DNA from: Pseudoalteromonas sp. XMcav2-N
Lineage (GTDB): Bacteria; Pseudomonadota; Gammaproteobacteria; Enterobacterales; Alteromonadaceae
NCBI RefSeq assembly: GCF_024124545.1
Contig: NZ_JAMXSF010000019.1
Span: 62,001 to 126,000 of the forward strand
Reading direction: 5' to 3'
Length of the DNA: 64,000 nt
The notes beneath the pieces were generated by a model, which searched no databases, was not told where the DNA came from, and worked only from the letters and a program-made list of their open reading frames with translations. Shown here in pieces: positions 9,180 through 18,242 of the stretch. How positions within the stretch are numbered: position 1 is the first letter of the stretch; each line of letters starts with the position of its first letter. Position numbers and translations under genes: made by a program.

Positions 9180-9500
9180 TTTATTATTCCCGTGTTCTGT
9201 TTTTTAATTAATATTGTTGTTTGGTTGTAAAAAACCGAGTGGGAGTTTAAAGGAGTTTTGTTACATTGTCGTTAACTTTTTAATTGTATAAATCGGTACA
9301 ATGATTTTTAATCTGTTTTATTTGGAGTTTTTGGATATCCATAACCAAATGGAATAACAAAGCAGATACTGTTCTTTTTGTCGCGCAGTGAGTTGCGTAT
9401 CCTGCATGCTAAGAAAATGACCGAATTGCATGTCTGTGCGGTGGAGCCGCAGGCAGTTCGGCGGGGCAAGCTATATAAGGGTTATGGGGAAACAATCATC
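9180..9500. promoter_or_regulatory. Intergenic region with possible CysB-type site
   Basis: Divergent region between the endonuclease gene and cysJ; no gene is supported. At 9341-9358 the sequence ATAACCAAATGGAATAAC carries two AATAAC-like elements 12 bases apart. A weak -10 (GATACT, 9365-9370) follows. This placement over the -35 position fits a LysR-type activator such as CysB. The assignment is tentative. Confidence 0.4.
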
Positions 9501-11318
9501 ATGTTGTTAAGTCAACTCAGTGCCGCGGCCAGTCCGCTGACACAAGAACAACTGCAAAAATTACAGGGGTTAGTGGCGGAGCTTAATCCGATCCAGCAGG
9601 CCTGGGTCAGTGGTTATCTGGCTGCCAATGCCAACACTGCCGCACTTGCGGGGACTTTGGGACAGGCACCTGCAGCTGCCTCAGAAGCGGCACCTTTGAC
9701 GATTTTGTACGGCTCTCAGACGGGCAATGCCAAAGGGGTTGCGGCGCAACTAGAAAGTGCCGCGAAAGCACGTGGCCTGCAAACCAAGTTGGTCAATATG
9801 GCTGATTACAAACCTTCAGCCCTGAAAAAAGAACAGTTTATTGCCGTTGCGGTCTCAACGTATGGTGAGGGTGAACCTCCCGAAGATGCTGAGACCCTAC
9901 ATGCCTTTTTGGCTGGCAAAAAAGCCCCTAAGCTGGACGGCGTCAAAATCGCGGTACTGGGCCTGGGTGACTCAAGCTATGAGTTCTTTTGTCAGACTGC
10001 CATTGATTTTGAAGAGCGCTTGCAAAAGCTGGGTGCCGAGTCTGTGGTTGCCCGTGCAGATCTCGACGTAGACTATGAAGAGCAGGCAACAGCCTGGATT
10101 GACAGTGCACTCGATGCCTTTGAACCTGCGCTAAAGGCACAGCAAGAACAAGGCGGTGCTAACGTCGTGGCCATGCCATTGGCAACGGCCGGTGCCCATG
10201 CCAGCCAGTACACTAAACAAAACCCGTTCAGCGCAGAAATCTCTGTGGTGCAGAAGATCACCGGCCGTAACTCGACCAAAGATGTTCGCCACGTCGAAAT
10301 TTCGCTCGAAGGGTCTGACATTCAATATCAGCCAGGTGATTCACTGGGTGTCTTCTTCCTCAATGACGAACAACGTGTGGACGAGGTGCTCGCCCTGCTT
10401 GGTCTTGAAGGCGACAGCGAAGTGGCGCTGGGCAACGAGACGCTGACACTGCGCACTGCCCTGGTTGAAAAGCTTGAATTAACTCAGTCTTACCCTGGCT
10501 TTGTCGAAAAGTATGCGGCTGCAACGAATAACGCAGAGCTGAGTACATTGGCCGGTGATAAGGCGGCGCTGCGTGAGTACATCGAAGCGCGTCAGATCTT
10601 CGATATTATCAAACAACAGCCAGGTACGCTGAGTGCGCAGGCACTGGTTGACAGCTGTCGTAAGATCCAGCCACGTCTGTATTCTATTGCGTCGAGCCAG
10701 GCTGAAGCAGAAGAAGAAGTGCACCTGACAGTGGGTCTGGTGGAGTTTGATGCTTTTGGTGAAACCCATCAGGGGGGTTGCTCTGGCTTCCTGGCGCATC
10801 GCGTTGAGGAAGGCACGCAAATTAAAGTGTTCAGCGAGCACAATGACAACTTCCGTTTACCAGCTGATGACAATACCCCCGTGATCATGGTTGGCCCGGG
10901 TACCGGTATTGCGCCATTCCGCGCCTTCTTGCAAGAGCGTGAGGCACGCGATGCTGAGGGCGACAACTGGTTATTCTTCGGTAACCCACACTTTACCCAG
11001 GATTTCCTGTATCAGGTTGAATTGCAAAAGTACGTGAAGTCGGGCGTACTGAATCGCATTGATCTGGCCTTTAGCCGGGATCAGGCAGAAAAAATTTACG
11101 TTCAGGACCGTTTACGCGAAAGGGGTCAGGACGTGTATACATGGTTGCAAAATGGTGCGCACTTTTATGTGTGTGGAGACGCCAGCCGTATGGCCAAGGA
11201 CGTTCATCAGGCATTAGTAGACATCGTTAAGCAGTATGCAGGTAAGAGCGACGAGGAAGCTGAAGAGTATCTCAAAGAGCTACGCAGCGAGGGTCGCTAT
11301 CAAAAAGACGTGTACTAA
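9501..11318 (+). CDS. cysJ: Sulfite reductase (NADPH) flavoprotein, alpha subunit
   Basis: About 605 residues, close to E. coli CysJ (599). It carries electrons from NADPH through FAD and FMN to the CysI hemoprotein, reducing sulfite to sulfide. ATG 9501 with GGGGA upstream is chosen; the frame is open from 9378, but that extension lacks family character. Domains: flavodoxin (about 68-205, starting TILYGSQTGNAKGVA), FAD-binding with a connecting insert (about 235-450, including RLYSIASS), and a NADPH-binding ferredoxin-reductase domain (GPGTGIAPFRAF; FYVCGDASRMAKDV). The C-terminus is the typical EGRYQKDVY. It is first in the cysJIH operon. Confidence 0.97.
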   Translation: MLLSQLSAAASPLTQEQLQKLQGLVAELNPIQQAWVSGYLAANANTAALAGTLGQAPAAASEAAPLTILYGSQTGNAKGVAAQLESAAKARGLQTKLVNMADYKPSALKKEQFIAVAVSTYGEGEPPEDAETLHAFLAGKKAPKLDGVKIAVLGLGDSSYEFFCQTAIDFEERLQKLGAESVVARADLDVDYEEQATAWIDSALDAFEPALKAQQEQGGANVVAMPLATAGAHASQYTKQNPFSAEISVVQKITGRNSTKDVRHVEISLEGSDIQYQPGDSLGVFFLNDEQRVDEVLALLGLEGDSEVALGNETLTLRTALVEKLELTQSYPGFVEKYAAATNNAELSTLAGDKAALREYIEARQIFDIIKQQPGTLSAQALVDSCRKIQPRLYSIASSQAEAEEEVHLTVGLVEFDAFGETHQGGCSGFLAHRVEEGTQIKVFSEHNDNFRLPADDNTPVIMVGPGTGIAPFRAFLQEREARDAEGDNWLFFGNPHFTQDFLYQVELQKYVKSGVLNRIDLAFSRDQAEKIYVQDRLRERGQDVYTWLQNGAHFYVCGDASRMAKDVHQALVDIVKQYAGKSDEEAEEYLKELRSEGRYQKDVY

Positions 11319-11341
11319 TCCTGCGGGATTAGTCAGTACAC
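11310..11341 (+). other. Hairpin spanning the cysJ stop codon
   Basis: A 12-bp stem with a 2-base bulge: GTGTACTAATCC (11310-11321) pairs with GGATTAGT-CA-GTACAC (11326-11341) around a 4-base loop. It contains the cysJ stop and has no T-tract, so it is not a simple terminator. It may protect or process the mRNA between cysJ and cysI. Confidence 0.6.
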
Positions 11342-11372
11342 ACCGTCACAGTGTAAGAATTTAGGAATAAAG

Positions 11373-13097
11373 ATGAGCAATAGCGATTACAAACCCAACA
11401 GTAAGCTCGACCCGAACGCCAAACTGTCTGATAACGAGCGTTTGAAAACTCAGAGTAACCTGCTGCGTGGCACCATTACGAATGATTTGGGCGATCAATT
11501 AACGGGTGGTTTTACCGCCGATAACTTCCAGTTGATCCGTTTCCACGGCATGTATCAGCAGGATGACCGTGATATTCGTGCCGAGCGACTCAAGCAAAAG
11601 CTGGAGCCTATGCACAATGTGATGTTACGTGCGCGGATGCCGGGCGGGATCATCAAGCCACACCAGTGGCTGGCGATTGACAAATTTGCTGAAGAAAAAA
11701 CTGAGTATGGCAGCATTCGTTTGACCACACGTCAGACTTTCCAGTTTCACGGTGTACTGAAACCACATATTAAAGAAATGCACCTGACGCTGAACGATGT
11801 GGGCATTGACTCCATCGCCACCGCGGGAGACGTAAACCGTAACGTACTGTGTACCACCAATCCGGTTGAGTCTGAACTGCACCAGGAAGCTTACGAGTGG
11901 GCGGCACGTATTTCTGAGCACTTGCTGCCAAAAACCCGTGCCTACGCCGAGATCTGGCTAAATGGTGAAAAGCAGGAAACCACCGAAGAAGAGCCGGTGC
12001 TAGGTAGCACTTACTTACCGCGTAAATTCAAAACCACAGTGACTATTCCGCCGAACAACGAAGTGGATGTCCACGCCAATGACCTGAATTTTGTAGCCAT
12101 TGCTGAAGACGGCAAGCTGGTTGGCTTCAATGTCCTGGTTGGTGGTGGTCTGGCCATGACCCATGGTGATGTGAACACCTACCCACGTAAGGCGGATGAC
12201 TTTGGTTTTATCAGCCTGGACGACACGCTGGCGGTAGCCGAGCATGTGGTTGGCGTACAGCGCGACTGGGGCAATCGTGCGAATCGTAAAAACGCGAAAA
12301 CCAAATATACCCTGGATACCTTTGGCACCGATACGTTTAAAGCGGAAGTAGAAAAACGTGCCGGTGTGGCCTTTGCGCCGAGCCGTCCGTATGAATTCAC
12401 CCATCGTGGCGACCGTATTGGCTGGGTTGAAGGCATTGATGGTAAGCACCACCTGACGGTGTTTATTCAAAGTGGCCGGATCCTTGACTACCCGGGCAAA
12501 CCACTGAAAACCGGTTGTCGCAAGATTGCCGAGATCCATCAGGGCGATTTCCGCATGACGGCGAACCAGAACCTGATCATCGCGGGTGTGCCTGCTGAGC
12601 AAAAGGCTGAAATTGAGCAGCTGGCCCGTGAACATGGCCTGATTGATGATGCGCACACCGAGCAGCGTAAAAACTCGATGGCCTGTGTGTCTTTGCCAAC
12701 GTGTCCATTGGCCATGGCAGAAGCTGAACGTTATCTGCCAGATCTGATTGAAAAAACCGAAGCGATCCTGGCCAAACATGAAATTGCTGATGACGACATC
12801 ATCTTGCGTGTGGTTGGTTGTCCAAATGGTTGTGGTCGTGCCATGCTGGCAGAAATTGGCTTTGTAGGTAAAGGCCCGGGCAAATATAACGTGTATCTGG
12901 GCGGTAACCGTGCCGGTACGCGGATCCCGAAACTGTATCTGGAAAATGTCGGTGAAGAGGTTTATCTGCCGGCACTGGATGAGCTGATAGGTCAGTGGGC
13001 CAAAGAGCGTCAGCCGGATGAGTGTTTTGGTGACTTTGTGATCCGTAAGGAAATTGTGGCCGAAGTGAAGGTATCTAAAACCGACTTCCATGCTTAA
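11373..13097 (+). CDS. cysI: Sulfite reductase hemoprotein, beta subunit
   Basis: A 574-residue siroheme and [4Fe-4S] protein, the normal CysI length. The cofactor-binding cysteines are visible in two pairs: CVSLPTCPLAMAEAE (about residue 435) and VGCPNGCGRAMLAEIGF (about 480). Two nitrite/sulfite-reductase ferredoxin-like half-domains are present, the first with the RLTTRQTFQFHG substrate loop. It reduces sulfite to sulfide with electrons from CysJ. AGGAATAA lies before the ATG. A long reading frame on the opposite strand inside this gene is a shadow. Confidence 0.97.
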   Translation: MSNSDYKPNSKLDPNAKLSDNERLKTQSNLLRGTITNDLGDQLTGGFTADNFQLIRFHGMYQQDDRDIRAERLKQKLEPMHNVMLRARMPGGIIKPHQWLAIDKFAEEKTEYGSIRLTTRQTFQFHGVLKPHIKEMHLTLNDVGIDSIATAGDVNRNVLCTTNPVESELHQEAYEWAARISEHLLPKTRAYAEIWLNGEKQETTEEEPVLGSTYLPRKFKTTVTIPPNNEVDVHANDLNFVAIAEDGKLVGFNVLVGGGLAMTHGDVNTYPRKADDFGFISLDDTLAVAEHVVGVQRDWGNRANRKNAKTKYTLDTFGTDTFKAEVEKRAGVAFAPSRPYEFTHRGDRIGWVEGIDGKHHLTVFIQSGRILDYPGKPLKTGCRKIAEIHQGDFRMTANQNLIIAGVPAEQKAEIEQLAREHGLIDDAHTEQRKNSMACVSLPTCPLAMAEAERYLPDLIEKTEAILAKHEIADDDIILRVVGCPNGCGRAMLAEIGFVGKGPGKYNVYLGGNRAGTRIPKLYLENVGEEVYLPALDELIGQWAKERQPDECFGDFVIRKEIVAEVKVSKTDFHA

Positions 13098-13102
13098 TTT
13101 AG

Positions 13103-13119
13103 AAGGCGCCCGGCGCCTT
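13103..13119 (+). other. GC-rich hairpin between cysI and cysH
   Basis: AAGGCGCC (13103-13110) is the reverse complement of GGCGCCTT (13112-13119), forming a tight hairpin in the 64-base cysI-cysH gap. A second short hairpin, CCACA/TGTGG, follows. No T-run is present. It may reduce read-through into cysH or stabilise the upstream message. Confidence 0.55.
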
Positions 13120-13161
13120 TGACCACAGCTTTTGTGTGGTGGTGAATACTGGGAATGAGTA

Positions 13162-13902
13162 ATGAGTGACTTTAAGCAAATCTTAACGCTGGATAAAGCC
13201 TCGCAACAGGCATTATTGAATGATGCGAACGGTATGCTGGCTGAGAAAAGTGTTGAAGAGCGTGTGATCTGGGCACTGGAAAACCTGCCAGATAACCCGA
13301 TTTTATCGTCCAGCTTTGGGATCCAGGCAGCGGTGATGCTGCATTTAGTAACCCGTCAGCGTCCGGATATCCCGGTGGTCCTGACCGATACCGGCTATTT
13401 GTTTCCCGAGACCTATCGCTTTATTGATGAACTGACAGAGCAGCTTAACCTGAATCTGAAAGTCTATCGTGCGACACAGGGCCCGGCATGGCAGGAAGCC
13501 AAATTTGGTAAACTATGGGAGCAGGGCGAAGAGGGCATTAAGCGTTATAACACCCTGAATAAGGTAGAGCCGATGACCCGTGCACTGAACGAGTTGCAGG
13601 CCGGGACCTGGTTCAGTGGTTTACGCCGTCAGCAGTCTTCGACTCGTGCCGACAAACAGATCTTAGAGATCAGTCGTGGCACGGTGAAGGTGTATCCGAT
13701 TATCGACTGGCATAACCGTGACGTCTATCAGTACCTGACCAAGCATGGCTTGTCTTATCATCCGTTATGGGAACAAGGCTATGTGTCTATGGGTGATGTG
13801 CATACCACCCGTAAACTTGAGCCGGGTATGAGCGAAGAAGAAACGCGCTTCTTTGGTCTAAACCGGGAATGTGGTTTACATATTGATGGTGACGGCATTT
13901 AG
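13162..13902 (+). CDS. cysH: Phosphoadenylyl-sulfate (PAPS) reductase
   Basis: A 246-residue enzyme that reduces PAPS to sulfite using thioredoxin, supplying CysJI. The N-type ATP-pyrophosphatase fold shows SSSFGIQAAVMLHL for the nucleotide loop and DTGYLFPETYRFI. The C-terminal ECGLH motif carries the catalytic cysteine. The extra cysteines of the iron-sulfur APS reductases are absent, so this is the PAPS-specific, thioredoxin-dependent type. It is last in the cysJIH operon and is followed by a strong terminator. Confidence 0.96.
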   Translation: MSDFKQILTLDKASQQALLNDANGMLAEKSVEERVIWALENLPDNPILSSSFGIQAAVMLHLVTRQRPDIPVVLTDTGYLFPETYRFIDELTEQLNLNLKVYRATQGPAWQEAKFGKLWEQGEEGIKRYNTLNKVEPMTRALNELQAGTWFSGLRRQQSSTRADKQILEISRGTVKVYPIIDWHNRDVYQYLTKHGLSYHPLWEQGYVSMGDVHTTRKLEPGMSEEETRFFGLNRECGLHIDGDGI

Positions 13903-13930
13903 TCGATTCTTATCAGATCGCAATCATAAC

Positions 13931-13966
13931 AGCGGACCCGGCCACATAGCCCGGTCCGCTTTTTTG
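13931..13966 (+). terminator. Terminator of the cysJIH operon
   Basis: An 8-bp stem, AGCGGACC (13931-13938) with GGTCCGCT (13953-13960), is extended by inner GG/CC pairs and followed by TTTTTT. Confidence 0.9.
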
Positions 13967-14026
13967 TCACTATTGGGCTGCAAACGCTACACTGTGACTA
14001 ACGAGGGGAAAGAGAAGGTGACTGCG

Positions 14027-14818
14027 ATGCGCACAATACACAGTCTGTTTGGTCTGTTACTGTGGCTGGTGCCAATCACTGGGCAGGCTGCTGTATCACC
14101 CCTTCCTCCGACCGGAACTGAGTTACCGGTATTGCGTGTTGCTTTGCCTTATAATGCCTTTCCCCCCTTTGTCACTGGCGACCCCAATCGGCCCGGTGTG
14201 ATCCCTGAGCTGCTGGCACACTTTACGCCTGAGGGTAAACCGCTGGATGTGGACTATATCCCGGAAGAGCGCTCAAAAAAGCTGATCAACCATAATCAGA
14301 TCCAGGTACGTATGGAGTCCGAGTCCTGGTATCGGGGTAAAACATCAATGTGCTGGAGCCAGGGATTATACTGGGTAGAGGATGTGTTGATCACACACCA
14401 GAATGCCACCGTGCCCACCCAGGATTATCAGGACTTTATTATGCTCGGGCGATTTGGTTATACCTATCCGACGGTTGAGCAGGCATTGGCGCTTGGACAG
14501 CTTCAGCAAAAGCTGTTTTACTCGGAACGGGAGATGCTGGATGCGCTGGCGTCGCCTGTGAAAGAAGACCGTCGTTTTGCACTGATGAGCCTGCCTGCGG
14601 TCCGTTGGCTGCAGTTGAGTAATCCTAAATTTATTACCGCGCTTAAAGTACATAAAGTGGTTGATACCGCGCCTTTACAACTACAGTTCAATCATTCAGA
14701 ACAGGGGTTACGTAGCTGTGCGCAATTTCGAGATTTCTTTGGGCGCTTTCGCCACTCTACCGAATATCGCTCTATACTGTTAAAGTATGGCCTCGATATA
14801 AAAGGAGTGCCGCAATGA
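14027..14818 (+). CDS. Periplasmic solute-binding-like protein
   Basis: About 263 residues. The protein begins with a signal peptide (MRTIHSLFGLLLWLVPITG, cleavage near QAA) and continues with a family-3 solute-binding-like start, LPVLRVALPYNAFPPFV. Many Alteromonadales carry such stand-alone proteins without transporter genes. ATG 14027 has AGAAGG upstream; GTG 14018 with GAGGGGA upstream is an equally possible start adding three residues. It overlaps the next gene by four bases (ATGA), so the two are translationally coupled. The ligand is unknown. No permease or ATPase gene is nearby. Confidence 0.75.
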   Translation: MRTIHSLFGLLLWLVPITGQAAVSPLPPTGTELPVLRVALPYNAFPPFVTGDPNRPGVIPELLAHFTPEGKPLDVDYIPEERSKKLINHNQIQVRMESESWYRGKTSMCWSQGLYWVEDVLITHQNATVPTQDYQDFIMLGRFGYTYPTVEQALALGQLQQKLFYSEREMLDALASPVKEDRRFALMSLPAVRWLQLSNPKFITALKVHKVVDTAPLQLQFNHSEQGLRSCAQFRDFFGRFRHSTEYRSILLKYGLDIKGVPQ

Positions 14819-15324
14819 AGTACGCAAGTTATCTGTTAATTATGGTGATGCTGATTGGTGTGGCGTCATTGTTTGTTTTAAAGCGCCCTGATGGGCGCAC
14901 CTGGCTGAGCCTGAATGATATCCTCGGCAAGGCGCAGACTCAGGCACAGCAAGTGCTGAATGAATCTAAGCAGCAACTAGACAAAGCTGTGGATATGGTC
15001 AGCAGTAAAGATGCACCGGCAGCGCAGGACAAACCCGCAAAAATCTATAAATGGCAGGATGCACAGGGCAACTGGCACTATTCAGACCGCCCCAATGCGC
15101 GTGGGCAGAGTGAAGAAATGACACTGGACCCCAGCAAGATCACCATCATGGCGGCGGAAAATACTGACATTCTCAAGCAGCTAAAAGAGCAGCAGGATGC
15201 CGGCCGGATCCCGAAAGATTTACCAGCAAACATGAGTCCGACTGACATTAAAAAGTTGATCCAGGATGCACAAAACGTTGAAAAGTTAATGCAGGAGCGC
15301 AGCAAGAAGCTCGAAGGCATTTAA
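14815..15324 (+). CDS. DUF4124-domain membrane-anchored protein
   Basis: A 169-residue protein with one N-terminal membrane helix (about residues 5-22), a short DGRTW-containing segment and a DUF4124 motif (IYKWQDAQGNWHYSDRPN, about 76-95). A Lys/Gln/Glu-rich tail that should be helical follows. DUF4124 domains occur in envelope proteins of unknown function. The start overlaps the stop of the solute-binding-like gene. Its stop lies two bases from the stop of the convergent oxidoreductase gene. Confidence 0.8.
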   Translation: MKYASYLLIMVMLIGVASLFVLKRPDGRTWLSLNDILGKAQTQAQQVLNESKQQLDKAVDMVSSKDAPAAQDKPAKIYKWQDAQGNWHYSDRPNARGQSEEMTLDPSKITIMAAENTDILKQLKEQQDAGRIPKDLPANMSPTDIKKLIQDAQNVEKLMQERSKKLEGI

Positions 15325-15325
15325 C

Positions 15326-16417
15326 CTATAGTTGTACTTCAACATACTCGGCGATCGCCAGACTAGCGGTCAGCCCGGGTGATTCAATACCAAACAGGTT
15401 GATGAGTCCTTCAACCTGGTGGTGTTGATGCCCTTCAATCATAAAATCCTGCCCCTTTTCGCGGCTAAGCTTGGGCCTGATCCCCGCGTAGTCGGGATGC
15501 AGCCGCTCAGGGTCCAGAGCGGGCCAGTAGCTTTGTATTGCTTGCACAAAACGGGCTTTGGCCTGTGCATCAACCTGGTAATCCAGCTTGTCAATAAACT
15601 GGGTATCGGGCCCAAACCTGAGTTGACCTGCCATGTCTAAAGTGGCATGGATCCCCAGACCATGCTGTTCAGGCATCGGGTAGATCAGGTGATTGAAGGG
15701 GTGGGGGCCTTGATAACAGAAATACTGACCACGGCATAAATGGCTTTGTGGGATCTGGTCTTTGCCAAGCCCCGCGATGCGCTGAGCATTGTCTTGTGCA
15801 AACAGGCCTCCAGCGTTGATCAGAGTATTGCAACTCAGCTCAAAGGGGGCACCGTCGCAGTTTAACGTCAGTGCAAATCCTGACGCTGTTTTTTCCGCCG
15901 ATTCAAAGCGGGTGTGACAGACCAGGTTGCCACCTGCGTGCTCAAGCTGATGGACTAAAGACAGCATCAACTGGTGGCTGTCGACAATCCCGGTTGAAGG
16001 TGAAAACAACGCCGCACTGGTGTGCAGGCCAGGAGCCATATTTGCAATTTGTGTCTGGCTGAGTGGCGTCAGATCATGCACGCCATTGCGTTTTGCCTGC
16101 GCCTCGATGGCTGCGAGTTTATCCAGCTCGTGTGTCGTGCGCGCGAATAAAATTTTGCCAAGCCGTTTCACCGGAACATGGAAGCGCTCGCAATGCGCGT
16201 ACAGCAAGGCTTTACCACGGACACACAAACGTGCTTTGAGACTATGCTCAGCATAATAAAGACCGGCATGGATCACTTCACTATTGCGACTACTGGTATG
16301 TTCGCCAAATTGTCCCATCTGATCGATGACCAGAACGGAACGGGTCTGACTGAGGCGCGCCGCGATGGCCAGGCCAACGACCCCTGCGCCTATGATCACT
16401 GTATCTATATGGTCCAT
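15326..16417 (-). CDS. FAD-dependent oxidoreductase, L-2-hydroxyglutarate oxidase-like
   Basis: About 363 residues from ATG 16417 (MDHIDTVIIGAG), with an AGAGA element upstream. The N-terminal Rossmann motif GAGVVGLAIAARL binds FAD, and the DAO-type fold continues through SRNSEVIHAGLYY, a motif shared with LhgO, to a C-terminal GIESPGLTASLAIAEYV. LhgO oxidises L-2-hydroxyglutarate to 2-oxoglutarate; that substrate is inferred from overall similarity and could differ. The frame extends upstream to 16492, but the added residues look non-coding. No partner gene is apparent. Confidence 0.82.
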   Translation of the reverse strand: MDHIDTVIIGAGVVGLAIAARLSQTRSVLVIDQMGQFGEHTSSRNSEVIHAGLYYAEHSLKARLCVRGKALLYAHCERFHVPVKRLGKILFARTTHELDKLAAIEAQAKRNGVHDLTPLSQTQIANMAPGLHTSAALFSPSTGIVDSHQLMLSLVHQLEHAGGNLVCHTRFESAEKTASGFALTLNCDGAPFELSCNTLINAGGLFAQDNAQRIAGLGKDQIPQSHLCRGQYFCYQGPHPFNHLIYPMPEQHGLGIHATLDMAGQLRFGPDTQFIDKLDYQVDAQAKARFVQAIQSYWPALDPERLHPDYAGIRPKLSREKGQDFMIEGHQHHQVEGLINLFGIESPGLTASLAIAEYVEVQL

Positions 16418-16515
16418 GGATGTCTCTGAATGAGCAACTGAAGGCAAAATTGTAGCGAAATGCCCACGCATAGGCAAAGCCACTGGTGGCAAATTGGGTT
16501 GCAGTGCAATCCCGA

Positions 16516-16740
16516 TTAGTCTGACTTTTCTCGGCGCATTAGTAGAATCGTCAGATAAATCTTAGTAGGTAATGAACAGATCAGGCCTATGGCTATACAG
16601 GCCGCTCCTAGTGCATATCCCTTGGGACCGAGTGCCGTCAACCACTGAGCGCTCAGCAGAGTGTGTCCTGTGAAGATCAGCAACAGGCCGCATACAATCA
16701 CACAGTGCAGAATAATAATCAGGCGTTTTTGTTTCTTCAT
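16516..16740 (-). CDS. Small two-helix membrane protein
   Basis: A 74-residue protein. The start at ATG 16740 (MKKQKRLIIILH) is set by a GAGG eight bases upstream; the frame extends six codons further. Two hydrophobic segments, about residues 7-28 and 40-64, are joined by a short loop, and the C-terminus RREKSD is basic and acidic. I do not recognise the family. It lies between the oxidoreductase and thioesterase genes on the same strand. Confidence 0.6.
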   Translation of the reverse strand: MKKQKRLIIILHCVIVCGLLLIFTGHTLLSAQWLTALGPKGYALGAACIAIGLICSLPTKIYLTILLMRREKSD

Positions 16741-16831
16741 GATCTCAGCCTCCACAAACTGGGGGTGAGATCATTGTGATATTGTAAAGAGTAAAACGGG
16801 TTGCGCTATATCAATTTCGGTGACGTTAGGA

Positions 16832-17272
16832 CTAGCGTCGCTCGACGACTGCCGCCGTCATGCGAGCCACACAGCATAATTCATCACGCGCATTGACTAT
16901 TTTTACTTCCCATACGGAGGTGCGTCGACCAAGGTGTAAGGGACGGGCTGTGGCGGTCAGCGTTCCGTTTCGAGAAGCCTTGAGATGATTGGCGTTAATC
17001 TCCTGTCCGACACAGTAAAAACGTTCAAAGTCGACAGCAAAATTAGCCGCATAACTGGCCACCGTTTCGGCTAACGCGACATTGGCGCCACCATGGACCA
17101 TGCCCAGTGGATTATGATGTGCCGGAGTAGCGGGCATAGTGGCAACGAGATAATCGTCGCCAATTTCACTGATGCTGATCCCTAAGGTTTGCATCAGCGT
17201 GCCTTTTTGATGAAGCCCCTCATCCAGAGCTTTGCATTGTGCTAGTGTGACCGGGCGATACCAGATACTCAC
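16832..17272 (-). CDS. Hotdog-fold thioesterase, PaaI-like
   Basis: The GTG at 17272 has a perfect AGGAG eight bases upstream and gives a 146-residue protein, typical for a single-hotdog PaaI/YdiI-type acyl-CoA thioesterase. The family motif HHNPLGMVHGGANVALAETVAS contains the catalytic-region HGG and the acidic residue of the long central helix. YdiI-like enzymes hydrolyse aromatic or menaquinone-precursor CoA esters; the substrate here is unknown. It starts 16 bases after the S4-domain gene stop, so the two genes probably form an operon. Confidence 0.85.
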   Translation of the reverse strand: MSIWYRPVTLAQCKALDEGLHQKGTLMQTLGISISEIGDDYLVATMPATPAHHNPLGMVHGGANVALAETVASYAANFAVDFERFYCVGQEINANHLKASRNGTLTATARPLHLGRRTSVWEVKIVNARDELCCVARMTAAVVERR

Positions 17273-17288
17273 CGTGTGATCTCCTGTA

Positions 17289-17678
17289 TTATCCAAACGA
17301 AATAGGTTTTCTGCCTGTGACGCTGTCCACATTATTCTTTTGCTTATTGCGTCGCTTTTTGCCAGCCTGCTTGCCCTTGTCAGTAGCTGAAGGTGCACTG
17401 TGTTGGTGCGCCGGTGGGGGGGGTGGCTGGCTACGGTCTGCGGGCACTGCGCCCTCAGCCAGGGTCAGCATAAAGGCTTCTTCGTTAAAATAGAGGGTAT
17501 CTCCGGCGTACAATTTCTTGCGTTTAACCGTACAAAGTTCTCCATTGACGCCCACATATCCGGCGGCGATAAGTTGCTTGGCCTGTCCACCACTCTCTGC
17601 AAAGTCTAATACTTTTAATAGGTTACAAAGTTCAATTGGCTCTTCTTCGAGCTCGATTTCAATATAATCTTGATTCAT
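17289..17678 (-). CDS. S4-domain RNA-binding protein, YbcJ-like with extended tail
   Basis: About 129 residues from ATG 17678, with GGGG upstream. Residues 14-75 form an S4-like domain (LCNLLKVLDFAESGGQAKQLIAAG, then VGVNGELCTVKRKKLYAGD), like E. coli YbcJ (about 70 residues). Beyond it is a low-complexity tail: a proline run, then a Lys/Arg-rich stretch (GKKRRNKQKNN) likely to bind nucleic acid without defined structure. The role is presumed RNA binding. It is co-oriented with and just upstream of the thioesterase gene. Confidence 0.8.
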   Translation of the reverse strand: MNQDYIEIELEEEPIELCNLLKVLDFAESGGQAKQLIAAGYVGVNGELCTVKRKKLYAGDTLYFNEEAFMLTLAEGAVPADRSQPPPPPAHQHSAPSATDKGKQAGKKRRNKQKNNVDSVTGRKPISFG

Positions 17679-17885
17679 ATCACAACCCCATTGGATGTTT
17701 TGCGACAGTATAGCGCGACGCTGCGGTGAACCACGAAACTTTTTCGAACATCGTGGTGTCTTTAATGTAATTGCAGCATTTGGTGTGTATCTTGCACGCC
17801 GATACGAAGTCGGGCGGCCATTGGTCGAGGCTTTTGGCAGTGATTCGCTGCGACTTTTGTAAATTATGACAACAGGAGACATTCC

Positions 17886-18158
17886 ATGGGGATCCGTTCT
17901 GCATTAAAAAAAGACCTGATGAATTTAGAGGCATTGGGGTTAATGACAGCAGATGATGTGCGTGGCTATCTCAACACTCAGCTCAATCAGGGCAGAGACA
18001 AACTGACTTTGATCTCACGATTCAATGAGCATCACAGCCAGGTTCAAGCTGGTTTACCCAGTCAGGAGAGCGATCTTAAATTTGAGCGTCATCGCTTGTT
18101 TAAAGAAATTGTGTATCCCAAAACCGCGGTACAAAACTGGCTGACGCGTAGTCACTGA
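17886..18158 (+). CDS. Small conserved-looking hypothetical protein
   Basis: A 90-residue soluble protein. The start at ATG 17886 has an AGGAG site. It is predicted mostly helical with a charged composition and has no signal peptide, cysteine or recognisable motif. It is transcribed divergently from the S4 gene (intervening region 17679-17885). Function unknown. Confidence 0.65.
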   Translation: MGIRSALKKDLMNLEALGLMTADDVRGYLNTQLNQGRDKLTLISRFNEHHSQVQAGLPSQESDLKFERHRLFKEIVYPKTAVQNWLTRSH

Positions 18159-18242
18159 TGCTGTAAGTCGCGATGGCACAATGGACAGATGTCGGGCGGC
18201 TGTGGTCTACTCAAACCATAATAATAAGAACAGGGAATTTTC

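Noticed and set aside
12015..13091. A 358-codon open frame on the minus strand inside cysI
   Set aside because: It mirrors the codon structure of cysI, has no ribosome-binding site or recognisable family, and cysI itself is unmistakable.
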